A stretch of 64,000 bases of DNA from VRUE01 sp963708115. GTDB lineage: Bacteria; Actinomycetota; Thermoleophilia; Solirubrobacterales; 70-9. Every line of letters begins with the position of its first letter. Positions within the stretch are counted from its first letter, which is position 1. Of this stretch, positions 44,048 through 53,328 are shown piece after piece. The notes below the pieces were generated by a model. The model saw only the letters and a list, made by a program, of their open reading frames with translations, searched no databases and was not told the origin of the DNA. The stretch covers positions 1,788,917 through 1,852,916 of the forward strand of contig CAVPRX010000001.1 of the NCBI GenBank assembly GCA_963708115.1, read 5' to 3'. The position numbers and the translations under genes were made by a program.

Positions 44048-45549
44048 GCCGGCCGGGTGTCGACGTCGACCTCGGCGCCTCCTCTGCCACCGCGCTCGGC
44101 GAGGGTGCCCTGCCGCGGCTGCAGGGCTCCCGCCAGGGTGTCGGCCTGCGCCGGCGGGTGGTCGCCCGCTGTCATAGCCGCCGCGATTCGCAGCTGCGCA
44201 GGATGCTGCTCCTCGCCGATCTCGCCGGGCTCTCCATCAGCCTCGCGATCGCCACGCTGCTGATCTCATCCCACCCGGGCGAGTTCCTCTGGGGGGTGAT
44301 CTCGTTGCCGGCCTGGATCGTGGTCTTCAAGGCCTACGGCCTCTACGACCGCCACGCGAAGCGGATCAACCACGGCCCGATCGACGATCTGCCGTGGCTC
44401 TTCCACGCGATGCTGCTCGGCACGCTGCTCCTGCTCGGCTTCTTCCGCCTGACGCCGGTGGGCAGCATCCAGCTGAGCGACCTCGCCTGCTTCGCGGTGA
44501 TCGCGATGGCGGTGGTCACCGGCCTGCGAGCGCTCGCGGCGCGCGCCGGCACCGCGCTGCTGGGGCCCGAACGGGTGCTGCTGCTCGGCGAGGGGCCGCA
44601 GGTGGAGACCCTGGCGCGCAAGCTCGTTTCGCACCCCGAGTACGCGGTCGAGCCAGTCGGCCTGATCTCCCACTCGGGCGCGACGCAGTCGGACGCCGGC
44701 CTGCCGCTGCTCGGCACGCTCGACGACTTCGACCTCGACAAGGTGGTGGCGGACCATCGCGTCGAGCGCATAGTCGCCGCGCACAAGGACTACGACGATG
44801 GCCATCTCTTCGGGCTGCTCTGCCGCTGTCGTGAGCTGGGTGTGAAGCTGAGCGTGCTTCCGCAGCTCTTCGACGCGCTCGGTCCGTCGGTCGAGCTGGA
44901 CGACGTCGAGGGGGTGACGGTGCTTGGCATCACGCCGCCGGTGCTGCCGCGCTCCTCGCGCTTCCTCAAGCGCGCGATGGACATCCTCGGCGCCGGGCTG
45001 ATGCTGCTGATCGCCGCACCCGTGCTGGCCGCGATCGCGATCGCGATAAAGCTCGACTCGCCGGGTCCGGTCTTCTTCCGCCAGACCCGGATCGGCCGCT
45101 ACGGGCGCCGCTTCAGCCTGCTCAAGTGCCGCACGATGTGCACCGACGCGGAGCAGCAGCGCGCCGCCCTGTTGGCGAAGAGCAAGGACCCGGGCTGGCT
45201 CCTGATCGACGATGACCCGCGGGTGACCAGGGTCGGCCGCTTCCTGCGCCACTCGAGCCTCGACGAGCTCCCGCAGCTCTGGAACGTCCTCAAGGGCGAG
45301 ATGAGCCTCGTCGGCCCGCGGCCGATCGTCGAGGACGAGGACCGTCAGCTGGAGGGATGGCGGCGGACCCGGATCGACCTGACGCCCGGCATTACGGGCC
45401 TCTGGCAGGTGCTCGGCCGGACCAGCATCCCCTTCGAGGAAATGATCAAACTCGACTACCTCTACGTGACCAACTGGTCGCTGTGGACCGACATCAGCCT
45501 GATGCTGCGCACGCTCCCGGCCGTCCTGCTCAAGCGGGGAGTCAACTAA
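44044..45549 (+). CDS. Polyprenyl-phosphate hexose-1-phosphate transferase (WbaP/WcaJ-like)
   Basis: A 501-residue initiating sugar transferase. N-terminal membrane region with four to five helices (about 50-165), a CoA-binding-like soluble part (LLLGEGPQVETLARKL), then one helix (about 312-332) and the catalytic domain (FFRQTRIGRYGRRFSLLKCR, SLDELPQLWNVLKGEMSLVG, PGITGLWQVLGR). It puts the first sugar phosphate on undecaprenyl phosphate. ATG at 44044 overlaps the previous stop (ATGA). It starts assembly of the repeating unit. Confidence 0.92.
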   Translation: MSRPGVDVDLGASSATALGEGALPRLQGSRQGVGLRRRVVARCHSRRDSQLRRMLLLADLAGLSISLAIATLLISSHPGEFLWGVISLPAWIVVFKAYGLYDRHAKRINHGPIDDLPWLFHAMLLGTLLLLGFFRLTPVGSIQLSDLACFAVIAMAVVTGLRALAARAGTALLGPERVLLLGEGPQVETLARKLVSHPEYAVEPVGLISHSGATQSDAGLPLLGTLDDFDLDKVVADHRVERIVAAHKDYDDGHLFGLLCRCRELGVKLSVLPQLFDALGPSVELDDVEGVTVLGITPPVLPRSSRFLKRAMDILGAGLMLLIAAPVLAAIAIAIKLDSPGPVFFRQTRIGRYGRRFSLLKCRTMCTDAEQQRAALLAKSKDPGWLLIDDDPRVTRVGRFLRHSSLDELPQLWNVLKGEMSLVGPRPIVEDEDRQLEGWRRTRIDLTPGITGLWQVLGRTSIPFEEMIKLDYLYVTNWSLWTDISLMLRTLPAVLLKRGVN

Positions 45550-46197
45550 GTGCGGACGGCGGTCCTGCTGGGCAAGGGCGATCTCGCCGCGCGGGTGGCG
45601 AACTGGTTCCGGAACGAGGAGGAGTGGCGATTGGCGCACGTCGTGCCGGTCGTGCCCGAGCCGGGTTGGACCGAATCCCTCTCCGGCTGGGCGGACGAGA
45701 ACGGGGTTCCCTGGGTCGAGTCGGGACACTGGGCGGACCTGCCGCACGAGCCCGGCCGGCCTTTGGCCGACCTCGCGGTCTCGGTCTTCTACGACCGCAT
45801 CCTGCCGGCCGAGTTCATCGCCCGCTTCGGCCGGGCCCTCAACATCCACAACGGGCCGTTACCTCGCTACCGGGGCGTCTCACCGATCAACTGGGCGCTG
45901 AAGAACGGCGAGCGCAGCCACGGGGTGACGATCCACGAGATCTCGCCGGGGATCGACGACGGCCCGATCGTCGCCCAGCTCAACTACTCGATCTACCCAG
46001 AGCACGACGAGGTCGAGGACGTCTACCGTCGCGCCCTGGCCTACGGCTGGACCCTCTTCGAGCAGACGATGCCGCTGCTCGACGAGATCGAGGCGGTCCC
46101 CCAGGACGAGCGGCAGGCCACCTACTACAGCGGCCGGGACAACGACCGCCTAGGAGACCGCCGCTCTTTCACCAGGGTCCTGAGCGGGACGCGCTAG
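45550..46197 (+). CDS. Formyltransferase-fold protein (sugar N-formyltransferase candidate)
   Basis: A 215-residue protein beginning with GTG immediately after the previous TAA. It has the formyltransferase core: ALNIHNGPLPRYRGVSPINW contains the catalytic Asn-x-His, and HEISPGIDDGPIV the catalytic Asp. It lacks the C-terminal domain of methionyl-tRNA formyltransferase, so it is more likely a sugar N-formyltransferase using N10-formyl-tetrahydrofolate. The nearby aminotransferase gives a matching amine substrate. It overlaps the convergent GT4 gene by four bases. Confidence 0.8.
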   Translation: MRTAVLLGKGDLAARVANWFRNEEEWRLAHVVPVVPEPGWTESLSGWADENGVPWVESGHWADLPHEPGRPLADLAVSVFYDRILPAEFIARFGRALNIHNGPLPRYRGVSPINWALKNGERSHGVTIHEISPGIDDGPIVAQLNYSIYPEHDEVEDVYRRALAYGWTLFEQTMPLLDEIEAVPQDERQATYYSGRDNDRLGDRRSFTRVLSGTR

Positions 46198-47357
46198 TGC
46201 GTTTCGAGGGTCCGGTAGGCCGCCAGCAGCCGTGCCTCCGACGCATCCCAGCCGAGCGAACCCGCCCGCTCGGCTCCGCGCTGCGCCAGGGTGAGGCGCC
46301 GGGCGGGGTCACGGGACAAGGCCGCCACCTGCGCGGCGAAGGACTCGAGGTCGCCATCGGCATAGGCGACCGCGTCGCCCGCCGTGCGCTTGGTCTCCAG
46401 CAGTGGGAAGGCGACGATCGGGCGGCGGGCGGCCATGTACTCGGCGACCTTGATCATCGTCGAGCGGTCGTTGAGCTCGGTGCGGGGCGCGGGGTCAAGG
46501 CAGATGTCGGCCGCGGCCAGCAGCGCCGGCACCTCGGCATGGGGCACGAGCCCTGTGAAGTGGACTCGCCCGTCCATCCCTGCCGCTGCCGCCGCTTCGC
46601 GCAGCGGCAGCCGCCGCGATCCCTCGCCGACGACGGTGAGATGGGCGCCCGGAAGCCCGTGCCGTCCGCCGAGCGCCGCCAGCAGCGGCACCAGCGAGTC
46701 GACGCCGTCCTGGCTCTCCATGCTGCCGAGGAAGAGGAGGCGGGGATCCTCCAGCGACCCGCCGCGCGGCTCTCCGGCGGCCTCGAATGCCGCGCGCGGG
46801 GGGCCGTTGCGAACGATCTCGATCCGGTCCACCTTCACCCGCCCCCGCGCGATCGCCACCTCGCGATGCGACTCGTTGGCGGCGAGCACCAGTGTGGCGA
46901 CGGCGAAGGTGAGGCGCTCGAAGAGGCGCAGGACGCCGCTCACGGGGGATTCGCCGAACTTCGCCTCGAACAGCTCGGGGGCGAGATCGTGGTGGTCGAA
47001 GACGACCTGCCGCCCCAGCAGCCGAGCGAGAAAGCCGATGCCGAAGAGGGTGTCGGGAGGGTTGTGAAGGTGGACGACGTCGGCCCCTCGCAGCAGCTCC
47101 AACGCCCCGCCCAGGTAGAGGTTGGCGTTCGCGATCGTGTACTCGACCACGAATCCGACCGGGCTGGCAGGGGTCTCGGGGAGGCGAAAGCGCCGCACGC
47201 GGACCTTGCCGACCCGCTCCCGACGGGGCTGGCCGCCGGCCCGCGGCGCCACCACCGTGACACGGTGCCCCGCGGCGGCGAGACTCTCGGCCTCGCTGCG
47301 CACCCGCACGTCCTGCGGGTAGGGATTGTTCTCGAGGAGCATTACGATGCGCGCCAT
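46194..47357 (-). CDS. Glycosyltransferase family 4 protein
   Basis: A 387-residue GT-B transferase. N-terminus MARIVMLLENNPYPQDVRV, acceptor-side HLHNPPDTLFGIGFL and DHHDLAPELFEAKFG. The C-terminal nucleotide-sugar domain has RLLFLGSMESQDGVDSLV, VVGEGSRR and the EX7E-type region around DICLDPAPRTELND. It would add a sugar to the lipid-linked repeat. ATG 47357 was chosen over GTG 47366. It is divergent from the next GT4 gene with 43 bases between starts. Confidence 0.88.
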   Translation of the reverse strand: MARIVMLLENNPYPQDVRVRSEAESLAAAGHRVTVVAPRAGGQPRRERVGKVRVRRFRLPETPASPVGFVVEYTIANANLYLGGALELLRGADVVHLHNPPDTLFGIGFLARLLGRQVVFDHHDLAPELFEAKFGESPVSGVLRLFERLTFAVATLVLAANESHREVAIARGRVKVDRIEIVRNGPPRAAFEAAGEPRGGSLEDPRLLFLGSMESQDGVDSLVPLLAALGGRHGLPGAHLTVVGEGSRRLPLREAAAAAGMDGRVHFTGLVPHAEVPALLAAADICLDPAPRTELNDRSTMIKVAEYMAARRPIVAFPLLETKRTAGDAVAYADGDLESFAAQVAALSRDPARRLTLAQRGAERAGSLGWDASEARLLAAYRTLETH

Positions 47358-47400
47358 CGCGGCCACCCTAGTCGCAAGGGTCGTGGATGAGGTGACGGTC

Positions 47401-48663
47401 GTGAGAAAGTCAGCTGAGGATGTCGCGGTCGCTTACGTGATCGGCCGCTACCCGGCCGTCTCCCACGCCTTCGTCCAGCGCGAGGTGCTGGCGTTGCGGG
47501 ATGCCGGCGCCCGGGTCGAGACCGTCTCGGTTCACCGTGCGCTTCCCGAGGACACCCTTTCGGAGGCCGACCGCGCCGAGGCCGAGGGCACCTACGCGCT
47601 GCTGCCGGCGCGGCTCGGCGGGCTCCTCGCCGCCCACCTGAGCGCGGTCGCCTCTCCCGCCGCCTACCTGGTGACGCTGGCCCACGCTCTGCGCAGCGGG
47701 CCGGCCGGGATCAAGGGGCGGATCTGGCAGCTGTTCTACTTCGTCGAGGCGATCATGCTCTGGAGACACTGCCGCCGCCGAGGCGTTCGCCACCTCCACG
47801 CGCACCACCTGAACCAGGCGAGCGACGCCGCGATGCTCGCGGTTCGTTACGCGAATGCCGCCGGCGCCACTCCACGCTGGACCTGGAGCTTCACCATGCA
47901 CGGCCCCAACGAGCTCTATGACGTCTCGCGGTTCCGGCTCGCCGAAAAGGCCGCCTCTGCCGCGACGGTGATCTGCATCAGCGACTTCGCGCGCAGCCAG
48001 GTGATGGGCTTCGCGCCCGAAGCGGCCTGGCCCCGCCTGCATGTCGTCCACTGCGGTCTCGACCCGACCGAGTTCGACGGCGACGGCGGGGCTGCGGAGG
48101 CGGATGGCGACGTCTTTCGCGTGCTCTGCGTCGGCCGCCTCGTCGCCTTCAAGGGCCAGGCGCTGCTGATCGAGGCGATCGCGTCGCTGCGGGAGTCGGG
48201 GCTGGACGCCCGCCTCACTTTGATCGGCGACGGCCCCTCGCGCAACGATCTCGAACACCGGGCCCACGAGCTCGGCCTCGACGACGCGGTCACCGTCGCC
48301 GGCGCGGTGGGGCAGGACGAGATCCGCGCGCACTACGCGGCGGCAAGCGCGTTCTGCCTGCCGTCCTTCGCCGAGGGCGTGCCGGTCGTGCTGATGGAGG
48401 CGATGGCGATGCGGTTGCCCGTGGTGACGACGCGGGTGATGGGCATCTCCGAGCTGGTCGACGACGGCGACAGCGGGCTGCTGATTCGGCCGGGGCGAAT
48501 CGACGAGCTGACTGCCGCCCTCGGCCGGCTGGCACGGGACCCCCAGTTGAGGGGGCGCCTGGGGGAGCGCGGTCGCGAGAAGGTCGTCGCCGAGTTCGAC
48601 GTGCGCGACTCCGGCGTGCAGCTGGCGCAACTATTTGGCCGAATTTCATACCCCCAGCGTTGA
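47401..48663 (+). CDS. Glycosyltransferase family 4 protein
   Basis: A protein of about 420 residues of GT-B fold. The start VAYVIGRYPAVSHAFVQREV resembles colanic-acid WcaL/AmsK-type transferases. The HLHAHHLNQASDAAMLAVRY motif and the C-terminal donor site (LCVGRLVAFKGQALLIEAIA, LPSFAEGVPVVLMEAMAM) are complete. GTG 47401 has GAGG at good distance; in-frame GTG codons at 47392 and 47383 are alternatives. It adds a sugar to the growing repeat unit. Confidence 0.88.
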   Translation: MRKSAEDVAVAYVIGRYPAVSHAFVQREVLALRDAGARVETVSVHRALPEDTLSEADRAEAEGTYALLPARLGGLLAAHLSAVASPAAYLVTLAHALRSGPAGIKGRIWQLFYFVEAIMLWRHCRRRGVRHLHAHHLNQASDAAMLAVRYANAAGATPRWTWSFTMHGPNELYDVSRFRLAEKAASAATVICISDFARSQVMGFAPEAAWPRLHVVHCGLDPTEFDGDGGAAEADGDVFRVLCVGRLVAFKGQALLIEAIASLRESGLDARLTLIGDGPSRNDLEHRAHELGLDDAVTVAGAVGQDEIRAHYAAASAFCLPSFAEGVPVVLMEAMAMRLPVVTTRVMGISELVDDGDSGLLIRPGRIDELTAALGRLARDPQLRGRLGERGREKVVAEFDVRDSGVQLAQLFGRISYPQR

Positions 48664-48752
48664 CTTAGGGGGTTAAACCCGGATATGTACATCACACGAT
48701 CCAGCTAGATCGCTCGATTCGACGAAAGTTGGACTAGGAGTAGGGAGGCAGC

Positions 48753-49340
48753 ATGGGCAGGTCGTTGATCCGTGGGGTTCCGTTTGTAGCCGTCGTCTTC
48801 ACGCTTGCGCTTGCGGCCCAGTCCGCCGCCGCGGAAACCTGCCGTGGCTCGGCCGACTCGGGCACCGCCACCTCCAGCTTCGATTCCGAAACGGGAGTGA
48901 CGACGATCACCGGCACGCCGGCAGCCGACGTGATCCTCGGCACCAACGGTCCCGATGTGATCTCCGGCCTCGGCGACGACGACAAGATCTGCTCGCTGAA
49001 GGGCGATGACCACGTGATCGGCGGGCCCGGCAACGACCAGATCGCCGGCGGCAACCAGGACGACAACCTCTGGGGCGGACCGGGCAACGACCTGATCAAG
49101 GGCGTCAGCCAGAACGATCACATCGTCGGCGGCAACGGCGAAGACCGGCTTGAAGGAGAAGCCGGCGCCGACAACATCCTCGGTGGCTCCGCCGACGACC
49201 AGCTCTTTGGCGGCGCCGGCAACGACAAGCTCGACGGCGACAACGCCGAACCGACCTTCGGCTTCGGGACCGCAGACTTCTGCGACAGCGGCAAAGGCGT
49301 GAACGTCCTGTTCCTCAATTGCGAGCTTTCTCCGCCCTGA
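48753..49340 (+). CDS. Secreted calcium-binding RTX-repeat protein
   Basis: A 195-residue protein with a GGAGG site before ATG 48753. The signal peptide is about residues 1-27 (VPFVAVVFTLALAAQSAAA). Roughly eight nonapeptide repeats of the GGxGxDxLx type follow (for example GGPGNDQIAGG, GGAGNDKLDGD) with imperfect spacing, about residues 50-165. Such repeats fold as a calcium-filled beta-roll in secreted proteins. Two cysteines near the end could form a disulfide. Its place in the polysaccharide locus suggests a surface or matrix role. Confidence 0.85.
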   Translation: MGRSLIRGVPFVAVVFTLALAAQSAAAETCRGSADSGTATSSFDSETGVTTITGTPAADVILGTNGPDVISGLGDDDKICSLKGDDHVIGGPGNDQIAGGNQDDNLWGGPGNDLIKGVSQNDHIVGGNGEDRLEGEAGADNILGGSADDQLFGGAGNDKLDGDNAEPTFGFGTADFCDSGKGVNVLFLNCELSPP

Positions 49341-49410
49341 GCCGCAGCCTCGACGTTGACGACCTGCTTACAAGGGCTGGCTACCGCGCGCGGTTAAATT
49401 CCGGTCGTAG

Positions 49411-52287
49411 ATGACCGGATCGCAACCAGCCGAGTCGTCCGGCGCCGATCGGCAGAAGGGGCGCCGCGGCAGCTATCGAGCCGGCTTCTTCTTCGGCACG
49501 CTCAGCTTCGGCGTGGCGATCGGCCTCGGCTTCGCCTCCACCGTCCTCACCGCGCGCCTGTACGGAGTCGAGACGATCGGCGACTTCGCGCTCGTCTGGG
49601 CTCCCGTAGCCGCCCTCTGGGTGCTCTCGACGATCAAAGAGCAGCAGGCCCTGATCAAGGAGATCACCGACCTCACCCCGCGCGAACCGCGAGTGACGCA
49701 GCTCTTCGCCGCGGTATTCACCTTCTCCGTCGGGCTGACCGCGACGATGGCGCTGCTCACCGCGATCGTCTGCTGCTTCGTCTTCCCAGGGCCACTGGAT
49801 GCGCCCCAGCTGCTGGCGCCCGCCCTGGTCTCGATCGCCGGCTACACCCTGGTGACCAACACCGGTTGGAACTTCGACTCGATCCTCTCGGCGTTCGTGG
49901 CCGGGCGCCAGCTCTTCCACGTCCGCCTCAACGAATCGATCAGCTTCATCGTCCTGGTGACCGCGTTCGGCCTCACCTGGAAGTCGGTCTGGGGGCTGGT
50001 GATCGCGACGATCGGGGCGTCGGCGATCGCCCTGGTCCACCGCGCGATCATCGCCCGGCGCTTCGCCGTCCCACGACTGAGCCGGGCCGAATACCGCAAG
50101 GGCCTGGACGTGCTGCCGGGACTGCTGCGCTTCGGCCTCAAGGCGGCGCCGGGGCAGATGGCGCTCGGCATCAGCCAGCAGGGCGGCATCTGGGCGGTAG
50201 GGCTGGTCGCCCCCGTGGCCGCGGTCGGAGCGTTCAGCCGCGCCATGGTCATCCCGAAAAACGTTCAGCAGGCGAGTATGAGGGTGACCGAAGTCCTCTT
50301 CCCGACGCTGGTCGGGCGCCACAGCGCCGGTGATGGCCATGGCTTCGACCGGGCGCTGATCGACTCGATCCGCTACGAAGTGATCGGCATGCTGCTGCTC
50401 GCGGCGGCGCTCGGCGGGGCGGCGCACTCCGTGCTCGACATCTTCGGGCCGGGATTCAGCGCCGCCGTTCCGGCGCTCGTCCTCCTGCTCTTCTTTCCCG
50501 TCCTCGCCTCGATCGCGATCACCCAGACCCAGGCCCTCTGGGCGGTCGACCGCCCGGGCCTGACCAGCATCGTCTCGATCGCCCGCCTCGCCGTGACGAT
50601 CGTCCTGCTGGTCCTCTTGACGCCGGGGATGAACTTCGCCGGTCCCGCGATCGCGCTGCTCGCCGGCATGCTGGTCTCGGTGGTCCTCTACGGCTTCGCC
50701 CTGCGCAGGCACCTGACGCGGCCACTGCGCAGCACCTGGCCGCTGCGCGAGCGTGCCACCCTCGTCGTCGCCTACGCGGCCGGCTTCGGCGCGGCTCACG
50801 CGGTCGAGCAGGCCGCCCCGTCGCTTGTCGCGCTGCCCCTCTGCCTCGCCGCCGGGACCCTCGCCTACGTCGCCGTCCTCGTCCTCGGTGGGGGCGTCAA
50901 CCGCCGCGATCGGGAGCGGATCGGCCACCTGCGCGCCCGTCTCCGCTCACGCCTGGGCAGGGGGAGGTGGAGCCGGACGCCGCGAGCCGCCGTGCTCTCG
51001 CTGGCCCTGCTTGCCGCCACTCTCGCCTGGGGGGCGACCTCGGCAGATGCCTACGTCTACTGGTCCGACGACGCCGCCCCCGGCTCGCTCGGGCGGGCGG
51101 AGTTGAGCGGCGCCGCCAACCCCGGCGACGGTTGGCTGGCGGGGCTCGCTTCGGGCTGCGGAGTCGCCGTCGACGGCTCCCACGTCTACTGGACGAGCCG
51201 GGACGGGACGATCGGCCGGGCGAATCTCGACGGCTCTGCCGTCGACGAGGACTTCATCGTCCTGCCGGGCGGCTGGGCTTGCGGCGTCGCCGTCGATGCC
51301 GGCCATCTCTACTGGGCGAGCAACTCCAGCGGCAAGCTGGGTCGCGCCGGGCTCGACGGCTCGAATGTCCAGGCCGCCTGGATGTCGCCCGGAGCGGGTC
51401 ACGGTTGCGGGATCGCCGTCGACTCCACCAGCGTCTACTGGGCCACCGCCTCCGGCGTCTACAGTGCGCCGCTCGCCGGTGGCCTCCCCGCGACGATCTC
51501 GGAGGCGACCACCGACAACTGCGGCGTCGCCGTCAACGCCGCCCACATCTACTGGGCGACCGGTGAGGGCCAGATCGAGCGGGACACGCTCGGTGGGGGT
51601 CCGCCGACGCCGATCGTCGATGCGCCGTTGTCCCCCTGCGGCGTGGCGGTGGACGCGAACTACCTCTACTGGGGCAACTCCGCGTCGGACACGATCGGCC
51701 GGTCTAACCTCGACGGCTCGGGCGTCGACCAGCGCTTCGCCGAGGGCGCCCGGCACCCCTGTGGGGTGGCGGTCGACTCCCTTGGCTCTGCGAGCGCACA
51801 TCGCGGATCGGCTGCCTCCCCGACGCCGCCTCCCTCGAACGTGTTCCGGCTGGGGCAGGTGAGGAAGAACAAGCGGCGCGGCACGGCGCGGCTCGAAATC
51901 CTCCTGCCGGGCCCCGGCTCGGTCGTGCTCGCGGGCCGCAAGGTGATCGAACGCAGGGTCACCGAGGACGTGCCGAGCGGGAAGTTGACGCCGGTCGAGA
52001 TCAAGGTGAAGCCACGGCACCGCACGCGTTCCCTCTTGGCGACCTACGGGGTCGTGGTCGCGCCGCTCAGCGTCACCTTCACCCCGGTCGGCGGCTTCTC
52101 CAGGACCCGCTACACCCGCGTCTGGCTGGCGCTCGCAGATAAGCCGAAGCGCAGGCGCGCGCCACCCAGCCGCACCTACCCGACGGGATGCAGATCCATC
52201 TTCAGTAGTTGCAGGCGGTTCCAGGGGAAGGACGCGAGCAGCTGGCTGGGGTACTTGCCTTCGAAATACCCGTCGAGCCCCAGGTAG
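49411..52287 (+). CDS. Wzx/MurJ-like flippase fused in frame to a secreted-type beta-propeller
   Basis: The 958-residue frame has two parts. Residues 1 to about 510 are a 12-14 helix polysaccharide flippase (RAGFFFGTLSFGVAIGLGFA ... FGLKAAPGQMALGISQQGGI). At about 528-548 a signal-peptide-like helix follows (LSLALLAATLAWGATSADA), then six blades with the repeated motif CG(V/I)AVD-x(4-6)-YW, each starting with Cys, and a basic tail. No stop separates the parts. Either this is a real fusion with the propeller outside the cell, or a second gene begins near GTG 50993. The last 37 residues (from about 52176) run antisense through the adjacent duplicated gene, so the original C-terminus seems lost. 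Confidence 0.75.
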   Translation: MTGSQPAESSGADRQKGRRGSYRAGFFFGTLSFGVAIGLGFASTVLTARLYGVETIGDFALVWAPVAALWVLSTIKEQQALIKEITDLTPREPRVTQLFAAVFTFSVGLTATMALLTAIVCCFVFPGPLDAPQLLAPALVSIAGYTLVTNTGWNFDSILSAFVAGRQLFHVRLNESISFIVLVTAFGLTWKSVWGLVIATIGASAIALVHRAIIARRFAVPRLSRAEYRKGLDVLPGLLRFGLKAAPGQMALGISQQGGIWAVGLVAPVAAVGAFSRAMVIPKNVQQASMRVTEVLFPTLVGRHSAGDGHGFDRALIDSIRYEVIGMLLLAAALGGAAHSVLDIFGPGFSAAVPALVLLLFFPVLASIAITQTQALWAVDRPGLTSIVSIARLAVTIVLLVLLTPGMNFAGPAIALLAGMLVSVVLYGFALRRHLTRPLRSTWPLRERATLVVAYAAGFGAAHAVEQAAPSLVALPLCLAAGTLAYVAVLVLGGGVNRRDRERIGHLRARLRSRLGRGRWSRTPRAAVLSLALLAATLAWGATSADAYVYWSDDAAPGSLGRAELSGAANPGDGWLAGLASGCGVAVDGSHVYWTSRDGTIGRANLDGSAVDEDFIVLPGGWACGVAVDAGHLYWASNSSGKLGRAGLDGSNVQAAWMSPGAGHGCGIAVDSTSVYWATASGVYSAPLAGGLPATISEATTDNCGVAVNAAHIYWATGEGQIERDTLGGGPPTPIVDAPLSPCGVAVDANYLYWGNSASDTIGRSNLDGSGVDQRFAEGARHPCGVAVDSLGSASAHRGSAASPTPPPSNVFRLGQVRKNKRRGTARLEILLPGPGSVVLAGRKVIERRVTEDVPSGKLTPVEIKVKPRHRTRSLLATYGVVVAPLSVTFTPVGGFSRTRYTRVWLALADKPKRRRAPPSRTYPTGCRSIFSSCRRFQGKDASSWLGYLPSKYPSSPR

Positions 52288-53116
52288 GGGTTGCGGGGAG
52301 CGGTGACGGGGTCCTGGGCGATCAGCTTGACCACGCTCGCCCCGTCGCGCACGAAGAGGCCGTAGCGCTGCGCCGCTTCGGCGATCAGGCGCGTCGTCCG
52401 CGGTAGGTGCAGGGCGGCGATGTCGAGCTTGGGGTCAAGGCGCAGGTGGGCCCCCTCGGGGAGCGCCAGCGGATCGGTCGATTCGCCGTCGCCGCGCTCG
52501 GCCGGCGAGGAGTAGACCCCGGCGCGCACTTCGGGGATCGGCATCGCCAGGGCATGGTTGATCTCGCCCCGTTCGAGGTCTTCGAGCGTGATTACCCCGC
52601 CGGCGATCGACAGCGAGGTCGCCGATGCGCCCCAGTTGGAGGTGGCGCCGGGCCAGGCTTCGGGGCCATAGACGCCGGGATTGGTGGAGACGTCGCGCAT
52701 CGCCCCGCCCCAGGAGGCCTGCGGGCCTTCCGGCGTGCGCCGCAGCCGCCAGAACTCCCAGAGGCGATCGCTGGAGGGCTGCCAGACCACCAGGTGGCCG
52801 TCGGTGCCGCCGGAGGGGCGCGCAGCGGGGGGCAGGGGCACCGCCTCGAAGGCCGAGCGCAGGCCCGGGGCCGCGAACTGGCTGGCCAGTTGCACCTGCA
52901 CCGTCGGCTGCTGCGCCCCGACCGTGTAGATCGGCACGCTGTAGCGGGTGGTGCCGATCCAGGGGCCGTCCCCGACGCTCTGCTGGCTTTCGATCTCGGC
53001 GTTGAAGGCCTTCGTCAGTCGCGCCGATTCGGGATCGAGCGGGGCTTTGTCGGGGAGCGGGGTGTTCCAGAAGCTGGTCGGCGAGAAGAAGCGGAAGTGG
53101 GTCGAGGAGGCGGCGG
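52176..53116. repeat. Direct repeat, left copy (941 bp, identical by eye)
   Basis: Positions 52176-53116 match 53329-54269 base for base when read line by line; period 1153 bases. The left boundary of identity is exactly the first base of the TAG stop complement (CTACCC), and the right boundary lies at the leader/mature-domain junction. The sequences outside (leaders and intergenic DNA) are unrelated. No terminal inverted repeats or transposase are present, so this is not a mobile element. Confidence 0.93.
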
Positions 53117-53252
53117 CGGTCGGTCGGTCGAGAGCCCGCGCGCCCGACACGGAGACGGCTGCCGCGGGCTGGGCGCTGCAGGCGGACGCCGCGCAGGCCA
53201 GAGCGACGAGGGCCGAGAGCGCCCGCGGGAGAGAGGTCAGTCGTGAAGCCAC
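52176..53252 (-). CDS. Secreted protein of unknown function, copy A of a twin pair
   Basis: A 358-residue protein starting with GTG 53252. The leader is MASRLTSLPRALSALVALAC followed by an Ala/Ser-rich stretch, a Sec or lipoprotein signal. From ASSTHFRFFSPTSFWNTPLP (about residue 46) to the end the product is identical to copy B. The mature domain contains SGGTDGHLVVWQPSSDRLWE, GVITLEDLERGEINHALAMP and LPEGAHLRLDPKLDIAALHL. It belongs to a secreted family seen widely in soil actinobacteria with no known activity; a glycan-binding or glycan-cleaving role is only a guess from context. It overlaps the flippase-propeller end by 112 bases. Confidence 0.8.
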   Translation of the reverse strand: MASRLTSLPRALSALVALACAASACSAQPAAAVSVSGARALDRPTAAASSTHFRFFSPTSFWNTPLPDKAPLDPESARLTKAFNAEIESQQSVGDGPWIGTTRYSVPIYTVGAQQPTVQVQLASQFAAPGLRSAFEAVPLPPAARPSGGTDGHLVVWQPSSDRLWEFWRLRRTPEGPQASWGGAMRDVSTNPGVYGPEAWPGATSNWGASATSLSIAGGVITLEDLERGEINHALAMPIPEVRAGVYSSPAERGDGESTDPLALPEGAHLRLDPKLDIAALHLPRTTRLIAEAAQRYGLFVRDGASVVKLIAQDPVTAPRNPYLGLDGYFEGKYPSQLLASFPWNRLQLLKMDLHPVG

Positions 53253-53328
53253 TGGGAGCCCGTATCGGCAGCAGGCGCGCTCTTTTCAACCCCCGAATGA
53301 GGCCTTGGACGATCATCCGCCTGCCTCG

